A stretch of DNA of 64,000 bases from Setomelanomma holmii (taxonomy: Eukaryota > Ascomycota > Dothideomycetes > Pleosporales > Phaeosphaeriaceae), in assembly GCA_010015745.1 (NCBI GenBank), contig ML978185.1, positions 232,730 through 296,729 of the forward strand, written 5' to 3'. The notes under the pieces were generated by a model. It was not told the DNA's origin, did no database searches, and saw only the letters and a program-made list of their open reading frames with translations. A program made the translations under genes and the position numbers. The first letter of the stretch is position 1; every line of letters begins with the position of its first letter. Of this stretch, positions 1 through 11,130 are shown in pieces.

Positions 1-10
1 CGCGTCAGCT

Positions 11-373
11 TTAGTCCAGACCTTTCCAATGAATACTCCGCCTACTCTTGTTGTTGGGAGGGCTGCGCGGACCGCCGAAGCCCATGTCGCGCATGTTTGC
101 TCCGTGTCCGTGGCCGTTGCCCATGCGCCCGCCAGGAACCGCCATGGGCCCATTGCCGTTCGCACCGGCCATGGCGCCGTTGGAAGCGTGGTGTCGCAGG
201 TCGCGTGAGGTGCGGCGGGAGATTGGGGGCGCGTTGGGAGCAAAGGCCGAGGCGGGCGGGTTCAGTTGGTGGGCAAAGGGACCGTGTGGAAGGTGATGTG
301 GTGGGAGTTCGCGGTGGTGGGGGACGTCTGCGAGGTCTGAGGGTGGGTGACTGGCGGGAGAAAAGGTCGTCAT
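11..373 (-). CDS. 5' exon of a probable CCCH zinc-finger protein (partial)
   Basis: An ATG at 373 opens a low-complexity, Pro/His/Gly/Asn-rich N-terminus ending in RSPPNNK. In fungal Lee1-like CCCH proteins, as I remember them, a similar segment (SPPxNK) directly precedes the first zinc finger (NTSHVPCKFF). Here the open frame runs on to a TAA at 11, but the extra residues (RRSIHWKGLD) look like read-through into an intron. A donor GTAGGC at 45 would split the codon after NNK, as expected for a following Asn. The zinc fingers would then lie left of the window. The identification rests on a short motif plus composition, so it is tentative; the alternative is a 120-residue orphan protein. Confidence 0.4.
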   Translation of the reverse strand: MTTFSPASHPPSDLADVPHHRELPPHHLPHGPFAHQLNPPASAFAPNAPPISRRTSRDLRHHASNGAMAGANGNGPMAVPGGRMGNGHGHGANMRDMGFGGPRSPPNNKSRRSIHWKGLD

Positions 374-1122
374 GGCTTAGCGCAGTCTAGTACCACGGCA
401 CGAAGGCGGTACAGGATCGCGGAACAGTGAGAGAGGCTCCAAGGCGAGAAATCCGGGGACAGAGATTGATATCACTCCACTCGGCGGCGGGAGCAAGAAG
501 ACGCTAACTACACCCGGAATGGTCGAAAACGCCGCTGGTCGCTTATGGCGGGCAACTCTCTGAGGTGGTCGTGCGGACATCCAACACCTCGAGACTTGAG
601 GCTGGTGTAGGGACAGAACGAGATGTTCCTGGATGGTGACGAGTGGGAGATGCAGAAGGGATGCATGCAGCATGAGCAGGATGCAGCAATGTATGATACG
701 CTCACAGCCCCATGCAATCGCCTCGCGAACGGCGGCCTCAGCGCGTGATTGATAGCCTTGGCCCCGCGTGACGCCATGTAAGGCTGCGACCATGGCGAGG
801 AAGGCGCGATTCACGTCGCGCCCACCTCTCGGTTCCTTCCGCTCCGTGTGTTTCCGGAGCACATGGTCTACCGCCTGAAACACATATCATGACCTTATTG
901 TTCTGGAATGCTGTCCCGCCAATGGTTCAACTCACACCTCCCCCACACTTTCACACAAAGTCATCCGACGCACCCGAAGCATCACCTGCACATGCGCGTC
1001 GGAATCATTGCTTCCGAGTGAAAAGAGATGCTATTTGCTAGACAGTGGTATGATAATCTTCATATTCCATCATTACTTCCATATCCTCCCATATTTCCGT
1101 GCTATGTGTCTCCTTATGTACA
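374..1122. other. Intergenic: upstream of the CCCH-like gene, downstream of the mucin-like gene
   Basis: About 750 bp. A 168-codon frame on the minus strand (377-883) starts at GTG, has no recognisable domain and lies where the 5' leader of the CCCH-like gene should be. I see no RNA gene or repeat. Confidence 0.5.
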
Positions 1123-4100
1123 CTAACGATGCCCAATTCGCAGAATGCCTGCTGAGCAAGTATTGTTGTACCATGCCATCTGCAAGTCATCCATCATGTG
1201 TACCTGCGGTATCCCGAGATTTGATGTGTACGCGGTGAACTGGATGCCAGAAAGCGCTACGAATTGGTTGTTGAAGAAGACCTGTGTGAGGCGACAATTG
1301 ATGTAGCCCCAACAAGCAGGTATTGTCGCATTCTGCTCTGCCACCAGTACCTCTCCTTTAAGGACGGAATCGTACCGATACCCAGAGATGCGGAGTGTGC
1401 AAGGCGTGAGCCCATTTAGTGCGCAGCCGAAGTAGCCTGAGAATGCGTTGAACCAGTATGCGCTGACCGAGGCACGTGGGCCAGCACCAATCTCGCCAGG
1501 CAGAAGGGTGCCCGCGAATGGTTGATTCATGAACAGAGGTCCTGTCAGAGGCAGAAACATGGCGATGTTCGGCTGCGATATGGAAGGGTACGGCTCCCAC
1601 TTGTCAGGCACGTCTGTATAGCCATTCGCATAGAACAAATGGTGATATGGGTTCTTCAACCCATCTACACTTAGCACATTCTCGTCAGGACCCACCACAG
1701 TGTCGTCAAAGTTGAGCGTAAAGTTGCCAGCCTCGCCGCAGGAAGTCGGTCCTGGTGATTCTACGGCCGACATCTCCACGCTTGTCGGGGTTGAGTCCGG
1801 GACAGTCGTGGTCACTATCGTCTCGATTGCTTGCGCCTCTGCAGCCCTCTTCACTTTGCGCTCATCTGGTCCGTCTTCGTAGATCGTGGTAACGACTGTT
1901 TTGAAGCTTCGCGATCTCGATGTGAAGAGTTCGATCGAAGGGAGTGTCGAGAGCGGCGTCTGTGTGGTCGATCTCGTTGTTGGGATTACAGTCTGAAGAT
2001 CTGAAGGCATGGGACCTGTAGCGGTAGGGTAGTTCCCGGTCCAGTAAGATATCGTGGTGGTGATATTCGGAGTGGGAAAGACAAAGCTTATGGCTGTATC
2101 TCCGAATGATATCACTTTGGTGGTCAACCCGCGCACTTCGAACAAGGATGTGTCATTGACGCTAATCGGGACCGAAGTAACAGTTGGCTCTGTCACGGAT
2201 GTGGAAGCAAAGGGCGTCTGAGGGCTTGTCACCACGGGTGGACTTGAGCTAGTTGGTTCGAGTGCGAGTGAAGACGCCGATGCAGGCGGCAAAACAGGGA
2301 CAGGGCCCGGAGTGCTAGGAGCTGATGGTGTAAATGAAGATGGAGAAGACGGAGTAACTAATGACGGTGATGACAATGACGGAGACTGGGCTGACCGTGA
2401 CCCAGATGATGAACTCAAAGTGCTCGACACGGGCAACACAGGCGAGGATGGAATTGGAACTCCAGAAGCTGAGGTCGCTGACGGAGGCGTGGAGATCTGA
2501 GGACTGGAAGGAATTGGTGCCGAGGTCGGACTGCTCCGTGGCACCGACACAGTACTCGCGGCCGGAAGGCTTTGACTTGTTGCAATTGAGGTGAATGTCC
2601 CGGACGGCGGTGGCATATTCATAGAGCTGCTGCTCCCCGAGAGGATGGTAGTACCGGGAGTGCTCCAGGACAAGGAAGTGCTTGAGGCTAAATTCGCGCT
2701 TGAGATAGTTGGCGGTCTGGAGGCACTCGTAGGAACTTGGCTGCTGTCCGGTGCTACTCCCGCACTACTGCTCCTTGAGATGGGAGACGCACTTGGAAGC
2801 GGAGTACCCGAGCTCATTGGCAAGCTGGCCGTTGTCACGGATGTAAGTCTTGATGAAAAAAAGCTGATGGTCGACATGGAGTTTGGTCCTGTCGCAGTTG
2901 TGTCGGTCTGAATGCTCAACGGCCTGGAGATTGAACTTGAGAGCGCTGGGCTAGGTGTTGGAATAGACACTCCAGAAGAGCTGCTCCCACTCGAAGAGCT
3001 TTCAGAGGTTGGCGTGCTACCGGAGAGTGATGAGCGACTTGAAGTCGACAACGCAGAGGAACCGGACGAGCCAATAGAGACCGATGCGCCAACGGAACTA
3101 AAGGAGCTGACACTGCTTGTCGAAGGTATGATCGAGGATAACGATGTGCCTAGTCGGTTACTGGAAGATGATGAGGCATTTACAGGCAGTAAGAGTGTGC
3201 TGAACAAACTCAAGGAGCTCGTTGGTGGTATGCTGCTATTCGCCGCACTTGAAGTGCTTAATGAAGATAGGATTCGTGAGCTTGTGATACTGCTTGACGT
3301 CACGTTGAGTGTACTCGAAGATGTAGTTATCGGCGGAATGCCTGGCGAAGAATTGACGGTAGCTGTGGAAGTTGTCGCGTTGAATGAACTGTTCGTCCGA
3401 ATGAATGTTGTTGTAATTGAGGACAGGGTAGAGGACGAGCTCTCGAGTAGCGGACCGCTTGTACCGTTTGAGGAAATTATTACCAAGCTGGGAGTAGATC
3501 CTGGCCACAATGATGGTGTCCCTGGGCTTGCAGCAGGGGTCCCAGAAGTAGGCAAGGGTGGTGCACTGCTAGATCTAGGTAAGGATGAGCCGATCGATGA
3601 CGAGGCAGGCAGTGGTGAACCTGGCGTGCTCGGAAGTGATGAACTCGAAGATACTGGACGCGTGAGCCAGATTGTTGTCTGCAGCGTAGTTGTTGTTGTA
3701 TTTCCGGATGTCACTCTTGTTGACGTTCTGGTGACAACAGATGGAACAGCAGTGGCACCTGGGCTGCTAGAATCCGAAGAGGGACTCGGTAGCGAAATTG
3801 TGAATCCATCGCTCTGTGTTGGGGTCGGAGTAATCCAGGATCTGCTCGAGGATGTCGAGGGTGGTGAAGGACTACCTGGAGATGGTGAAACGACAAGAAT
3901 AGTCGATGTCACAGTCGAAGTGGTGACCTGTCCGCCTGGTATTGTGCTGGTGAGTGTGATCAAGATGCTTGACGTGACAGAAGGTGCTGGGTTAGGCGGC
4001 GCTGCTGGTGCTGATGAGTCTATGATTGTGACTGAGATACTGGTTAGAGTCGTGGTACCGCCTCCTAGAATTGTGCTTGTGATCGTGGTCAAAGCACTTG

Positions 4101-5742
4101 AAGTTGAGGGTGGCGCAAGAACTGGCGGTATACCAGCAGAAGTAGGCGTAATTGTTGTCACTAGGGTAGTGGTGACTCTCGAAGTCGATCCACCAGGATT
4201 GACGCTAGTTGGAGTTGTGAGAGCGCTTGAAGTGGTCGGCACGACTGGCTGGCCAATAGATATTGGCACACTAATAACAGTCGTGGATGTACTGGTCAAG
4301 ACTGTAGTCGCGCCGCCCGGAAGTGAATTGGTGATAATCACAAGGACATCGGAGGTTGAAGGCTGAGCAGGGACGCTTGGACTGGAAGGCCAAGGTCCTC
4401 CTATTGAAGTTGAGGCGACCGTCGTTGCCGTGACCAAGGTTAGGGTCGTAGTCTGTCCACCAGGTATAACACTCGTGACCGTAACCAGAATGCTAGACGT
4501 CAGGGTCGCAGCTGAAGCGAATGAAACGTCAGTAGTCGATGCAGGGGTTATTCCCGGATTCGATGGAGGTGAGAGTGCCAAGCTGCTGCTGCTAACAGAA
4601 CTAGGAGCTCCCACTACGCTGGATGGCTCTCCTGGAGTCAGACTGGATGGCACAGGTCCACCAGAAGGCACATTTGAGGTGCGAAGCGCAGTTGGCGTTG
4701 TAGGAGTCGGATACGGTCGCAGAGGCTGTCCGATACGGGTGGGCGAGGTCGATGGCGATAGGGGAATGCTAGGCGGTGGCGGAAGCGGCGCGGTAATGGC
4801 TGAAGTCGACTGCGGCACTGACGGGCCGTTCCCACGAAGCTGGCTAGTCATGATTATCGTAGTCAACGTATTTCCTGAGTAGAAGGTGGTTGTGATTGTC
4901 GTGACTGAGGGTGGCGGCGGCGGCGCAGGAGGAGGGACACCTGGCGTGGTTGGCGCATTTGGGAGTGTTGCAGAGGGAGAAGGACTGAGCGGCAGGGATG
5001 AGATGATAGGCGTGATCTCAGGTGTCTTCGTAATCAGAGTGCTTAATCGACTGGGTGGAGCGATGCTGTTCAACCACTCTGTTGTTCCATTGACCACCGA
5101 GAAGTAGTATGTTCCTCGAGCCGGATTAAAGGGAGACACGCCAATCAGAGAGACAGTTATGACAGGACCAGGTATAGTGACATAAACAACACTGCAATCC
5201 GGGACAGAGGTGATGTCTTGAGCCGCAGCACCCTTGACCAAGCTGAGAACAAGGTCGAGGCCAACGTAAGCTGCGAACATAGCAGTCAGGGCAAGACCTG
5301 TTGTCAAGATGAGGTCCAGTCCACGGGGTCCTTGGAAAGCTCGAATGACAGCCAAGAGAAAGCCGCGGATGTATTTGCATGCTTGGCAGGGCCACCAACA
5401 ACTCGGTCTGATGCGCCATCGACGTGCTCGGGCTGGGTCTAGGGTCGGCCCAACTCTAGTCTGGGAGTCCCTCCAGTTGTTCGACATGACAGAGTCTCGC
5501 TTCTTGTTTGAGAGCCAAGATTTAGTCTGGTCGTTCTTCACCGAGTATGGGGTTGTCGTGGTATCTGATGTTCCGAAAGGCTTTCGCCACTTCAACGAGG
5601 AGGTCTCGCTGAACGCGCTCGAAGGTGAAGCAGTACCCGAAGCTCGAGGTGACGTGGTGGGCTGGATATCTGAGGTCTGACTGCGCGTATCCAGCTTGCC
5701 AATAGACTGCCTGTTCTTATTCCTGTTTTTGTTCTTGCCCAT
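1123..5742 (-). CDS. Giant Ser/Thr-rich mucin-like single-pass membrane protein
   Basis: One uninterrupted 1539-residue frame from an ATG at 5742. Residues 1-140 are a basic, Ser-rich tail with a Cys/Trp cluster (CWWPCQACKY, about 115-124) that could be lipid-modified. One strong hydrophobic helix follows at about 143-168. Then come roughly 1150 residues of Ser/Thr/Pro, expected to be heavily O-glycosylated. About five imperfect copies of a ~40-residue unit with a PGG.TT core lie near 420-640. The last ~215 residues are a folded-looking, Cys-containing domain (starting CGEAGNFTLNFDDT) that resembles a C-terminal domain of other fungal surface proteins; the family name is not certain. With no signal peptide and one internal helix, a type II topology is likely, with the mucin stalk and C-terminal domain outside the cell. 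The biological role is unknown. Confidence 0.85.
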   Translation of the reverse strand: MGKNKNRNKNRQSIGKLDTRSQTSDIQPTTSPRASGTASPSSAFSETSSLKWRKPFGTSDTTTTPYSVKNDQTKSWLSNKKRDSVMSNNWRDSQTRVGPTLDPARARRWRIRPSCWWPCQACKYIRGFLLAVIRAFQGPRGLDLILTTGLALTAMFAAYVGLDLVLSLVKGAAAQDITSVPDCSVVYVTIPGPVITVSLIGVSPFNPARGTYYFSVVNGTTEWLNSIAPPSRLSTLITKTPEITPIISSLPLSPSPSATLPNAPTTPGVPPPAPPPPPSVTTITTTFYSGNTLTTIIMTSQLRGNGPSVPQSTSAITAPLPPPPSIPLSPSTSPTRIGQPLRPYPTPTTPTALRTSNVPSGGPVPSSLTPGEPSSVVGAPSSVSSSSLALSPPSNPGITPASTTDVSFASAATLTSSILVTVTSVIPGGQTTTLTLVTATTVASTSIGGPWPSSPSVPAQPSTSDVLVIITNSLPGGATTVLTSTSTTVISVPISIGQPVVPTTSSALTTPTSVNPGGSTSRVTTTLVTTITPTSAGIPPVLAPPSTSSALTTITSTILGGGTTTLTSISVTIIDSSAPAAPPNPAPSVTSSILITLTSTIPGGQVTTSTVTSTILVVSPSPGSPSPPSTSSSRSWITPTPTQSDGFTISLPSPSSDSSSPGATAVPSVVTRTSTRVTSGNTTTTTLQTTIWLTRPVSSSSSLPSTPGSPLPASSSIGSSLPRSSSAPPLPTSGTPAASPGTPSLWPGSTPSLVIISSNGTSGPLLESSSSTLSSITTTFIRTNSSFNATTSTATVNSSPGIPPITTSSSTLNVTSSSITSSRILSSLSTSSAANSSIPPTSSLSLFSTLLLPVNASSSSSNRLGTSLSSIIPSTSSVSSFSSVGASVSIGSSGSSALSTSSRSSLSGSTPTSESSSSGSSSSGVSIPTPSPALSSSISRPLSIQTDTTATGPNSMSTISFFSSRLTSVTTASLPMSSGTPLPSASPISRSSSAGVAPDSSQVPTSASRPPTISSANLASSTSLSWSTPGTTILSGSSSSMNMPPPSGTFTSIATSQSLPAASTVSVPRSSPTSAPIPSSPQISTPPSATSASGVPIPSSPVLPVSSTLSSSSGSRSAQSPSLSSPSLVTPSSPSSFTPSAPSTPGPVPVLPPASASSLALEPTSSSPPVVTSPQTPFASTSVTEPTVTSVPISVNDTSLFEVRGLTTKVISFGDTAISFVFPTPNITTTISYWTGNYPTATGPMPSDLQTVIPTTRSTTQTPLSTLPSIELFTSRSRSFKTVVTTIYEDGPDERKVKRAAEAQAIETIVTTTVPDSTPTSVEMSAVESPGPTSCGEAGNFTLNFDDTVVGPDENVLSVDGLKNPYHHLFYANGYTDVPDKWEPYPSISQPNIAMFLPLTGPLFMNQPFAGTLLPGEIGAGPRASVSAYWFNAFSGYFGCALNGLTPCTLRISGYRYDSVLKGEVLVAEQNATIPACWGYINCRLTQVFFNNQFVALSGIQFTAYTSNLGIPQVHMMDDLQMAWYNNTCSAGILRIGHR

Positions 5743-6277
5743 ATTGTCAACAAGAGAATGTTATGGGTAGTATACAGCGTCGAAAATGTTGTTGCTAGGC
5801 TGTTATGCAGTGATTGTTGTGCGGAAACCAAACTGTGAAAGAAGACAAGTCGTCCTGACGCAAAGAGGCCAACGTGTTGTAGAAAGGTTACGGTACTGCC
5901 TTCCATTGCTGCAGACCCACATTTGGAAAGGTGATAAGCAAGTGGTTTGGAGAGCGCGACTGTGTACAAAGAGAATTTTGGAAGTGGAGGCGAAGTTTGT
6001 GTGTTGGCCATGCCTGCCACGGCACGTTGCAGGAGACTGCGCGACAGGCACCCAGTCGTGCTTGCCAAGTGAGGCAACCGCTTGCTCGCGCGTAGTGATG
6101 GGATGGTAATCACGATGCGTCTAGCACGTACGTAAGGATGTGATCGAGACCCAACCTGTGTAGTTGATGCAATGACATCTGCAGAGCACACTAGATCACA
6201 AGCACCCAAAGACTGGTTGCATACCATGGGCAGCCTCTGGTGTATTGGCGATGAGATGGCGACGAGGCATGTGCATC
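5743..6277. other. Intergenic
   Basis: About 535 bp between the start of the mucin-like gene and the stop codon of UTP18, both on the minus strand. A 229-codon frame across it (5592-6281) is not domain-like. No RNA gene or repeat seen. Confidence 0.5.
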
Positions 6278-8306
6278 TCAAGCCCTCACCTCCCAGAGCC
6301 TAACGTGTCCAGCCTCTGTCCCAACGGCTAATAGTGCGAAACTTCCCTCCTTCTCATCTTCTTCACTTGGTCGTCCCCACGCGACCGAGGTGATTCGGCC
6401 TAGGGGTGTCTTTTCCGTCGGCCAATTCTTGTAGACCGTAGCAGAAGGTAAATGCACTAGCCTCATGGCGTTGTTCTTCCATCGACTCGCCATCGCCAAT
6501 ATTTGCCCGTCTGGGGAGAAGGCCAGGTGCGAAGTCGGCGTTGTCAGATTCTGCAGAGCGCGAAGAGGCTTCGGAGCCTTGGGTATGCCGTTATTCGCGT
6601 CCACCGCGCCGTTGCCGTCCGCTGAATTGTTCTCGCTCCAGGCTCTTCGATCGTAGACGTTCACAACGCCACTCGAGCTTCCCACAGCCACCCATCGGTC
6701 ACCACCGATCCATTTCTCTCTCCCACTCTTTCCTCCCAGTGCAATGACGTTTGTTCCAACTGCGCCCTCGTCGTTCCACCGCCCTATCACGCCCTGTTCC
6801 ACACTCCATTCAGTGACTTCACCATTCTTGCCTGCAATGACAAGACCCTGACCGTTTTGCCACCAAGCAAAATCTGCGACACCACCTCTTGACTCGATGC
6901 GCGCCTGGGTCACCCATTGCAGGGTTGCTGCGTCTAAGAAATTGATGACACCGCCTCCTTTTCTCGAAGATCCTCGCAGTGCCATGTACTTGCCGTTTGG
7001 TGATAGGGAGAAGTCCTCCATGGTCCGCTGCTCATGTTGATGGCCATAAATACGCGACACCTTCTCCACCTTCCCTATCGCAATATTCCAGATATGAAAG
7101 TAGCGACGGCGGGCACTCAAGAATATACGTGAATCTGAGGCAGAGGGATGGAAGGTGGTCGTAGTAAGGGGTGTTCGCTTGATGTGAAGGGAAGTTAGGA
7201 GTGGGTTTGGATTGGGCGGATTCGGGTTGACGTGGTGCAGGTAGAGGGTCGAGCTCGGGCCTGACGAGAGAAGTAGAGGATACGTGGGGTGGAATGACAA
7301 CGAAGTGATGGCCGACTGGTTCGTGCGTTAGTAACATACGTCTGGTGCGACGAAGGCTGATACTTACGGGACCTGCTTTCAAGACGTCCTTCAGTCGCTG
7401 AATGTCTACAGTGCCTGCTTGCAGCTTTCGTCGCTTCACTGGCCCTCTTGTGTTGCGTGAGAGTATGTCCGCATCCTTCAGCAGTCTCGCTAGAGGCTGC
7501 GAAGACAGGTCCTCCTCGTCCATGTCCATGTCGCTCGCCGAACCCTCTTCACTCTCATCTTCGTCCATTGTCCTCCGTCTCTTCTTGCCAGTCGCGTGCA
7601 ATGCCCAGTCAGGTGTCGGATATATTCGCTCGTACTGCTTACGTAGTCTTCGCGAGTACTCTTTGCCATTGACTACGTCGTCGTCTACTGTCTCGCGTAG
7701 CTTGCGCAATTGTGGCACCGAAGCCAGGCTGACGACCAGTCGCTCGTCGTCGCTATCCTCCCACACCGGCTTGTCTCCTTCTTCCTCTGACTCTTCGGTC
7801 TTTCCTTGGGCTACGGAGCCAGCCGGTGCTGGGACCGGACCTGCATCGAAGAAAAACAAATCTTGGTCTGCAACGCCCTCGAGGTCCGCGTCTTCGTCCT
7901 GTTCCTCGTCCGATGAGTCGCCGTATGCGCCGGCTGTGCGATCCAACGAAAAGTCTTCAAGACCTTGTTTGAAGCCCGCAGAATCACCAAAGATCATGCG
8001 TTCGAGCTCTTCTTCCTCTGCATCCTTTGGTAGGATTGGTTTCTCTTTCTTCTGCTTTTCCAATACCAATTCTATACTGTCCGCATCGCTCTGGTCCTCA
8101 TCGTCGCTGGTATCCGCTGGCTTCTCGTCGCCAAAGCCTTCCCGTTCAGCGTTTTGCGGTACGCTTACTGGCTGAAGCGCAGCAGCTTCATTGTCGCTCT
8201 CTTCTAGGTCGACATTGGGCGGCAGCTGCGTAGTCGTCTTCGTCTTCTCGGGCAGATATCGTTTGTGGCCGTTTGCCTTGTGAGGTAGGGTTGAGACGGG
8301 AGCCAT
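6278..8306 (-). CDS. UTP18: U3 snoRNA-associated protein 18 (WD40), small-subunit processome
   Basis: Two exons (8306-7368 and 7315-6278) give about 658 residues. The 52-nt intron 7316-7367 has donor GTAAGTAT, branch site TACTAAC and acceptor CAG, and joins AGP to SAITSLSFHPT in phase 0. The N-terminal half is acidic (long DE/S tracts). It carries the family-like block PVWEDSDDERLVVSLASV and then RRLRKQYERIYPTPDWA. The C-terminal half is a WD40 propeller (SPDGQILAMASRW, VRLWEV at the end). UTP18 belongs to the nucleolar processome that makes 18S rRNA. I chose the ATG at 8306; the frame extends 12 codons upstream without an ATG. Length agrees with fungal orthologues (about 600). Confidence 0.93.
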
Positions 8307-9208
8307 TGCTGCGAATTTGGCGTGTTGGCGCTTGATGCGCACCGCGAAAAGTGAAGTTGTCGGCGAAAATTATTGCAGGGATGGCACGGAACACCGAATC
8401 CCGTGCGACGTGCATTCATCGCCCTTCGCCTCACCATGCGCAGGCCAGGGCAAGCGAGTGTCTGTAATCGATACCAAGCTTCACAAACTACTGCATTAGG
8501 TATCTTAGCAGTAAGCGAGTAACCTTGCTGCCCTTGCTAGCCATACTAGCGTACATGACATTGCATCGGTGGCACCTGGCTACCTCATATGCACGACACG
8601 CTGTCCTGCAAGCTGAAGAAGCACCCTGGACCTGGACTTGCTTTTCTTTTGTCAAGATACCGAATATCAATATGAATAAATTCTTCATCCATGAGAAAAT
8701 CAACGCAATAACAACGTACCTCGATCGTAAACTCAAGTACAACTTAGAACGGCACAGTATCCTTGTGCTGTGGGAGCACGAATCATGACCATTTGCGCGG
8801 CAGTACACCTTACACGCTGAGGAGGATGCATACTCTAGCTCGCGCTTACATTCCGCCCTTCTTTGACACAACATGAAGATGTGCACTACTCGAATGGAAT
8901 ACATCGCACACTTATTGGACGATTATTCCGACTCCGATCCGTATTCCGCTTCCCACAAGGCATCAACTTTCGCATGGCAACGTGACCTGAATGATAAGTA
9001 TCACCATCGTCCTGATAATTTGACCTACGCCGGTACCTCCTTCGATCGCTTACGCAGCCTCTATTCGGGTATTTGACTGAACAATATAGTGTTGTTACGC
9101 CCTTGAGTAATCCGTCGACTACTTGGAATCCTTTCAAGATCTGCATATATTCTCGGAAATCTGCACGCTTCCCACACTCCCCACACCAACATTCGACCCC
9201 AGCCCACA
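8307..9208. other. Divergent intergenic region, UTP18 / acetyltransferase
   Basis: About 900 bp between two genes pointing away from each other, so it should hold both promoters. Short frames on both strands lack domains and mostly start at non-ATG codons. No RNA gene or repeat recognised. Confidence 0.5.
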
Positions 9209-9944
9209 ATGCCTAATCCCAACCTCCAATTCTCTCTCCTCGACCCCTCAGAAGCAGAACAATACGTCCGCATCCGGAACGTAACCTTCAATACCACCGT
9301 TAACAACATCCTCTACGCCCGCACTAAAGGTGAAGCCTCCCAATCCACCCTCGACAGAGTCGCTACAGAAACCCGCAACGATATCAACAAAGGCCAATCC
9401 TATCTCAAATGCACCGACACCACGACCGGCGAAATCATCGCAGCAGCTCGATGGCGCCACGTCAAGCCTAGGGAAGAAGGCGCTACAGAGCGCACATGGG
9501 AAGAAGTCGAAGCTGCGTTTGCGGAACGTCCACCACCGTATGACGAGAGTGAGCCCGAGATGTTAGCCGCGCTATTCGAGCTATTCAACGCGCAGAAGAG
9601 AAAGTCACTAGGCACACAATTGTACATGTGTCTAGATACATTGGTCACGCTTCCACAGCACGAACGCAAAGGAGCGGGGAGCATGTTAGTGCGCTGGGGC
9701 TGCGACAAGGCAGATGAGGCTGGTGTTGTGGCATACTTGGAGGCCAGTCCGGTTGGAGCGCCTATGTATGCCAGACATGGGTTTGAGAAGGTTGCGGAGC
9801 TTGAGTTTGATTTGAGGAAGTGGGGTGGCGAGGAGGTCATGAAGTTTATTGTAAGTTCAATTGTTGGTGATGTTGGGGAGGGAGGGTTTGCTGACGTGTG
9901 TTTAGCCTATGTTGAGGCCTGCGAAGGCCAAGATATCTCCATAG
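9209..9944 (+). CDS. GNAT-family N-acetyltransferase
   Basis: Exon 1 is 9209-9850 and exon 2 is 9906-9944; the 55-nt intron has donor GTAAGTTC and acceptor TTTAG. The product is 226 residues. Without splicing the frame would run on for about 50 unrelated residues; splicing gives the short tail PMLRPAKAKISP. The fold signature is the C-terminal GNAT block: LDTLVTLPQHERKGAGSMLV (beta4 and the acetyl-CoA-binding Q/RxxGxG/A turn, here ERKGAG), then AYLEASPVGAPMYARHGFEKV. Fungal proteins of this type form a large family of small cytosolic acetyltransferases with unknown acceptors. There is no signal peptide and no obvious cluster context. Substrate cannot be inferred. Confidence 0.88.
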
Positions 9945-10038
9945 TGTACGCCTATCTAGTTCTACGATTCACCTCCACACCGCTTGTGAGACGATGACAA
10001 GTCTATTATCTGTGTACCTTTCATTCTCTCGAATGAAT

Positions 10039-10620
10039 CTAGATCCCTGACTCCACCGCCTTCTTCGCCTCCACAATCCATGCTTGAATCGTCTGCTCGT
10101 CATCTCCAGCCTTCACCGTTTCCCGCTCTAGCTGCTCACACCACTTAGCTGTGATGTGCACTCCGGCTGGATAGACCCTGAAGTTAGGCGCTTTCTGATC
10201 GAGCTCGCCCTAGCTAGGATCTCCATGTGGTGGGTCACACAACGCGTGCGATAGCGAGAGTATGGCTAGTACGGAAGACATTGGTCGGTACGGGTTGGGA
10301 GTTTCGCCATTCAGACGACTCAGGGTGTACTTGACATGGATATGTGGGTATTTGACACGGAACACGACGAGGTCGGAAATGCGCATTCGGCAGTGTTCAT
10401 CGAGTCCATACAGGAATGGGCAGTCGAAAGGACTTGGCGCGAGCTTAATGCTTCGAATGCGAGCGACGAATTCCTGCTCAACACCGGCGATATAGCCTTC
10501 TACTTGCTGAAGAGGGGTGTCGTCGAATGAGTTGGTCTAGGTGAAGCGGAGTGTGTTGTAGCAGGATTCCAGGTCCTGTGTCTCGTGATGGAGTTGATGG
10601 TTGATAAATTGGTGTTGACT
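10039..10620 (-). pseudogene. Decayed F-box-like family member (relic 1)
   Basis: One reading frame stays coherent from 10620 down to a terminal TAG at 10039-10041 and is interrupted by two TAG codons. The first lies in the context FT*TNSFDD, the second in DPS*GELDQ. Both fit a former Trp (TGG to TAG). Segments match the intact paralogues nearby: FINHQLHHETQDLE.CYNTLRF against YVNKQLYLETARLEL.YNEVRF, and VFRVKYPHIHVKY against NFCKANPQVNIKF. The C-terminus (WCEQLERE...VESGI) is shared with the second relic at 10948. The N-terminal F-box-like part is not recognisable. Both stops are the T-G to T-A changes expected from RIP, but ordinary mutation is possible. Confidence 0.7.
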
Positions 10621-10947
10621 TCAAGTGTATGGCTAGTGATGGGAAGAGTCCTTTTGAATTATGTGGAAGGAAGTCGGTCGTTATCAAAGAGGGGCAGCTC
10701 AAGTCAACTGGTAAGGCAGCAGTCACTACGTGGATCCGGCGCGTTCTCCTCGATTAAGCTATGAATTCACTTTTCATACATTGTATTACTACAGCGATGT
10801 TACATTTGTGTGTGCAATTGGCATTTACCATCGTCAAGCCCCATTCAGCTGTACAGCGAATCTATTGTAAACTGAGATATGAACTTCCGACATTTCTCAA
10901 CCGTGTGAACGAATATACAGCAACTTTGCCCTTCGCCTCAAACTTCT

Positions 10948-11130
10948 CTAGATGCCATGTTGCACCACCTTCCTCGCGTGCGCAATCCTAGCCTCAACAT
11001 GCTTCTCATCCGCCCTAAAGTCCCCAAGCTCCCGCCTGAGCTGCTCACACCACTCTCCCGTTATGTTGACATCGTTCGCAAAGATACTGATATTTGGCGC
11101 CTTCTCGAGGTCGCGCACGAGGCTTAAGTT
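10948..11130 (-). pseudogene. Decayed F-box-like family member (relic 2, C-terminal fragment)
   Basis: About 60 codons ending in TAG at 10948. EKAPNISIF..DVNITGEWCEQLRRE...VVQHGI aligns along its length with the end of the relic at 10039 (QKAPNFRVY..GVHITAKWCEQLERE...VESGI). Upstream of it the frame meets a TAA and no further similarity is visible, so this is only a 3' fragment of a tandem copy. Confidence 0.6.

Noticed and set aside
377..883. 168-codon minus-strand frame
   Set aside because: No ATG start, no domain, sits in the expected 5' leader of the CCCH-like gene.
2912..4366. 484-codon plus-strand frame
   Set aside because: It is the mirror of the Ser/Thr-rich codons of the mucin-like gene, has an acidic Val/Leu/Glu composition typical of such shadows, and no domain.
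5592..6281. 229-codon minus-strand frame between the mucin-like gene and UTP18
   Set aside because: Overlaps the start of one gene and the end of another, no domain, biased composition.
7402..8175. 257-codon plus-strand frame
   Set aside because: Antisense to the acidic half of UTP18; Ser-rich composition is the complement of its acidic codons.
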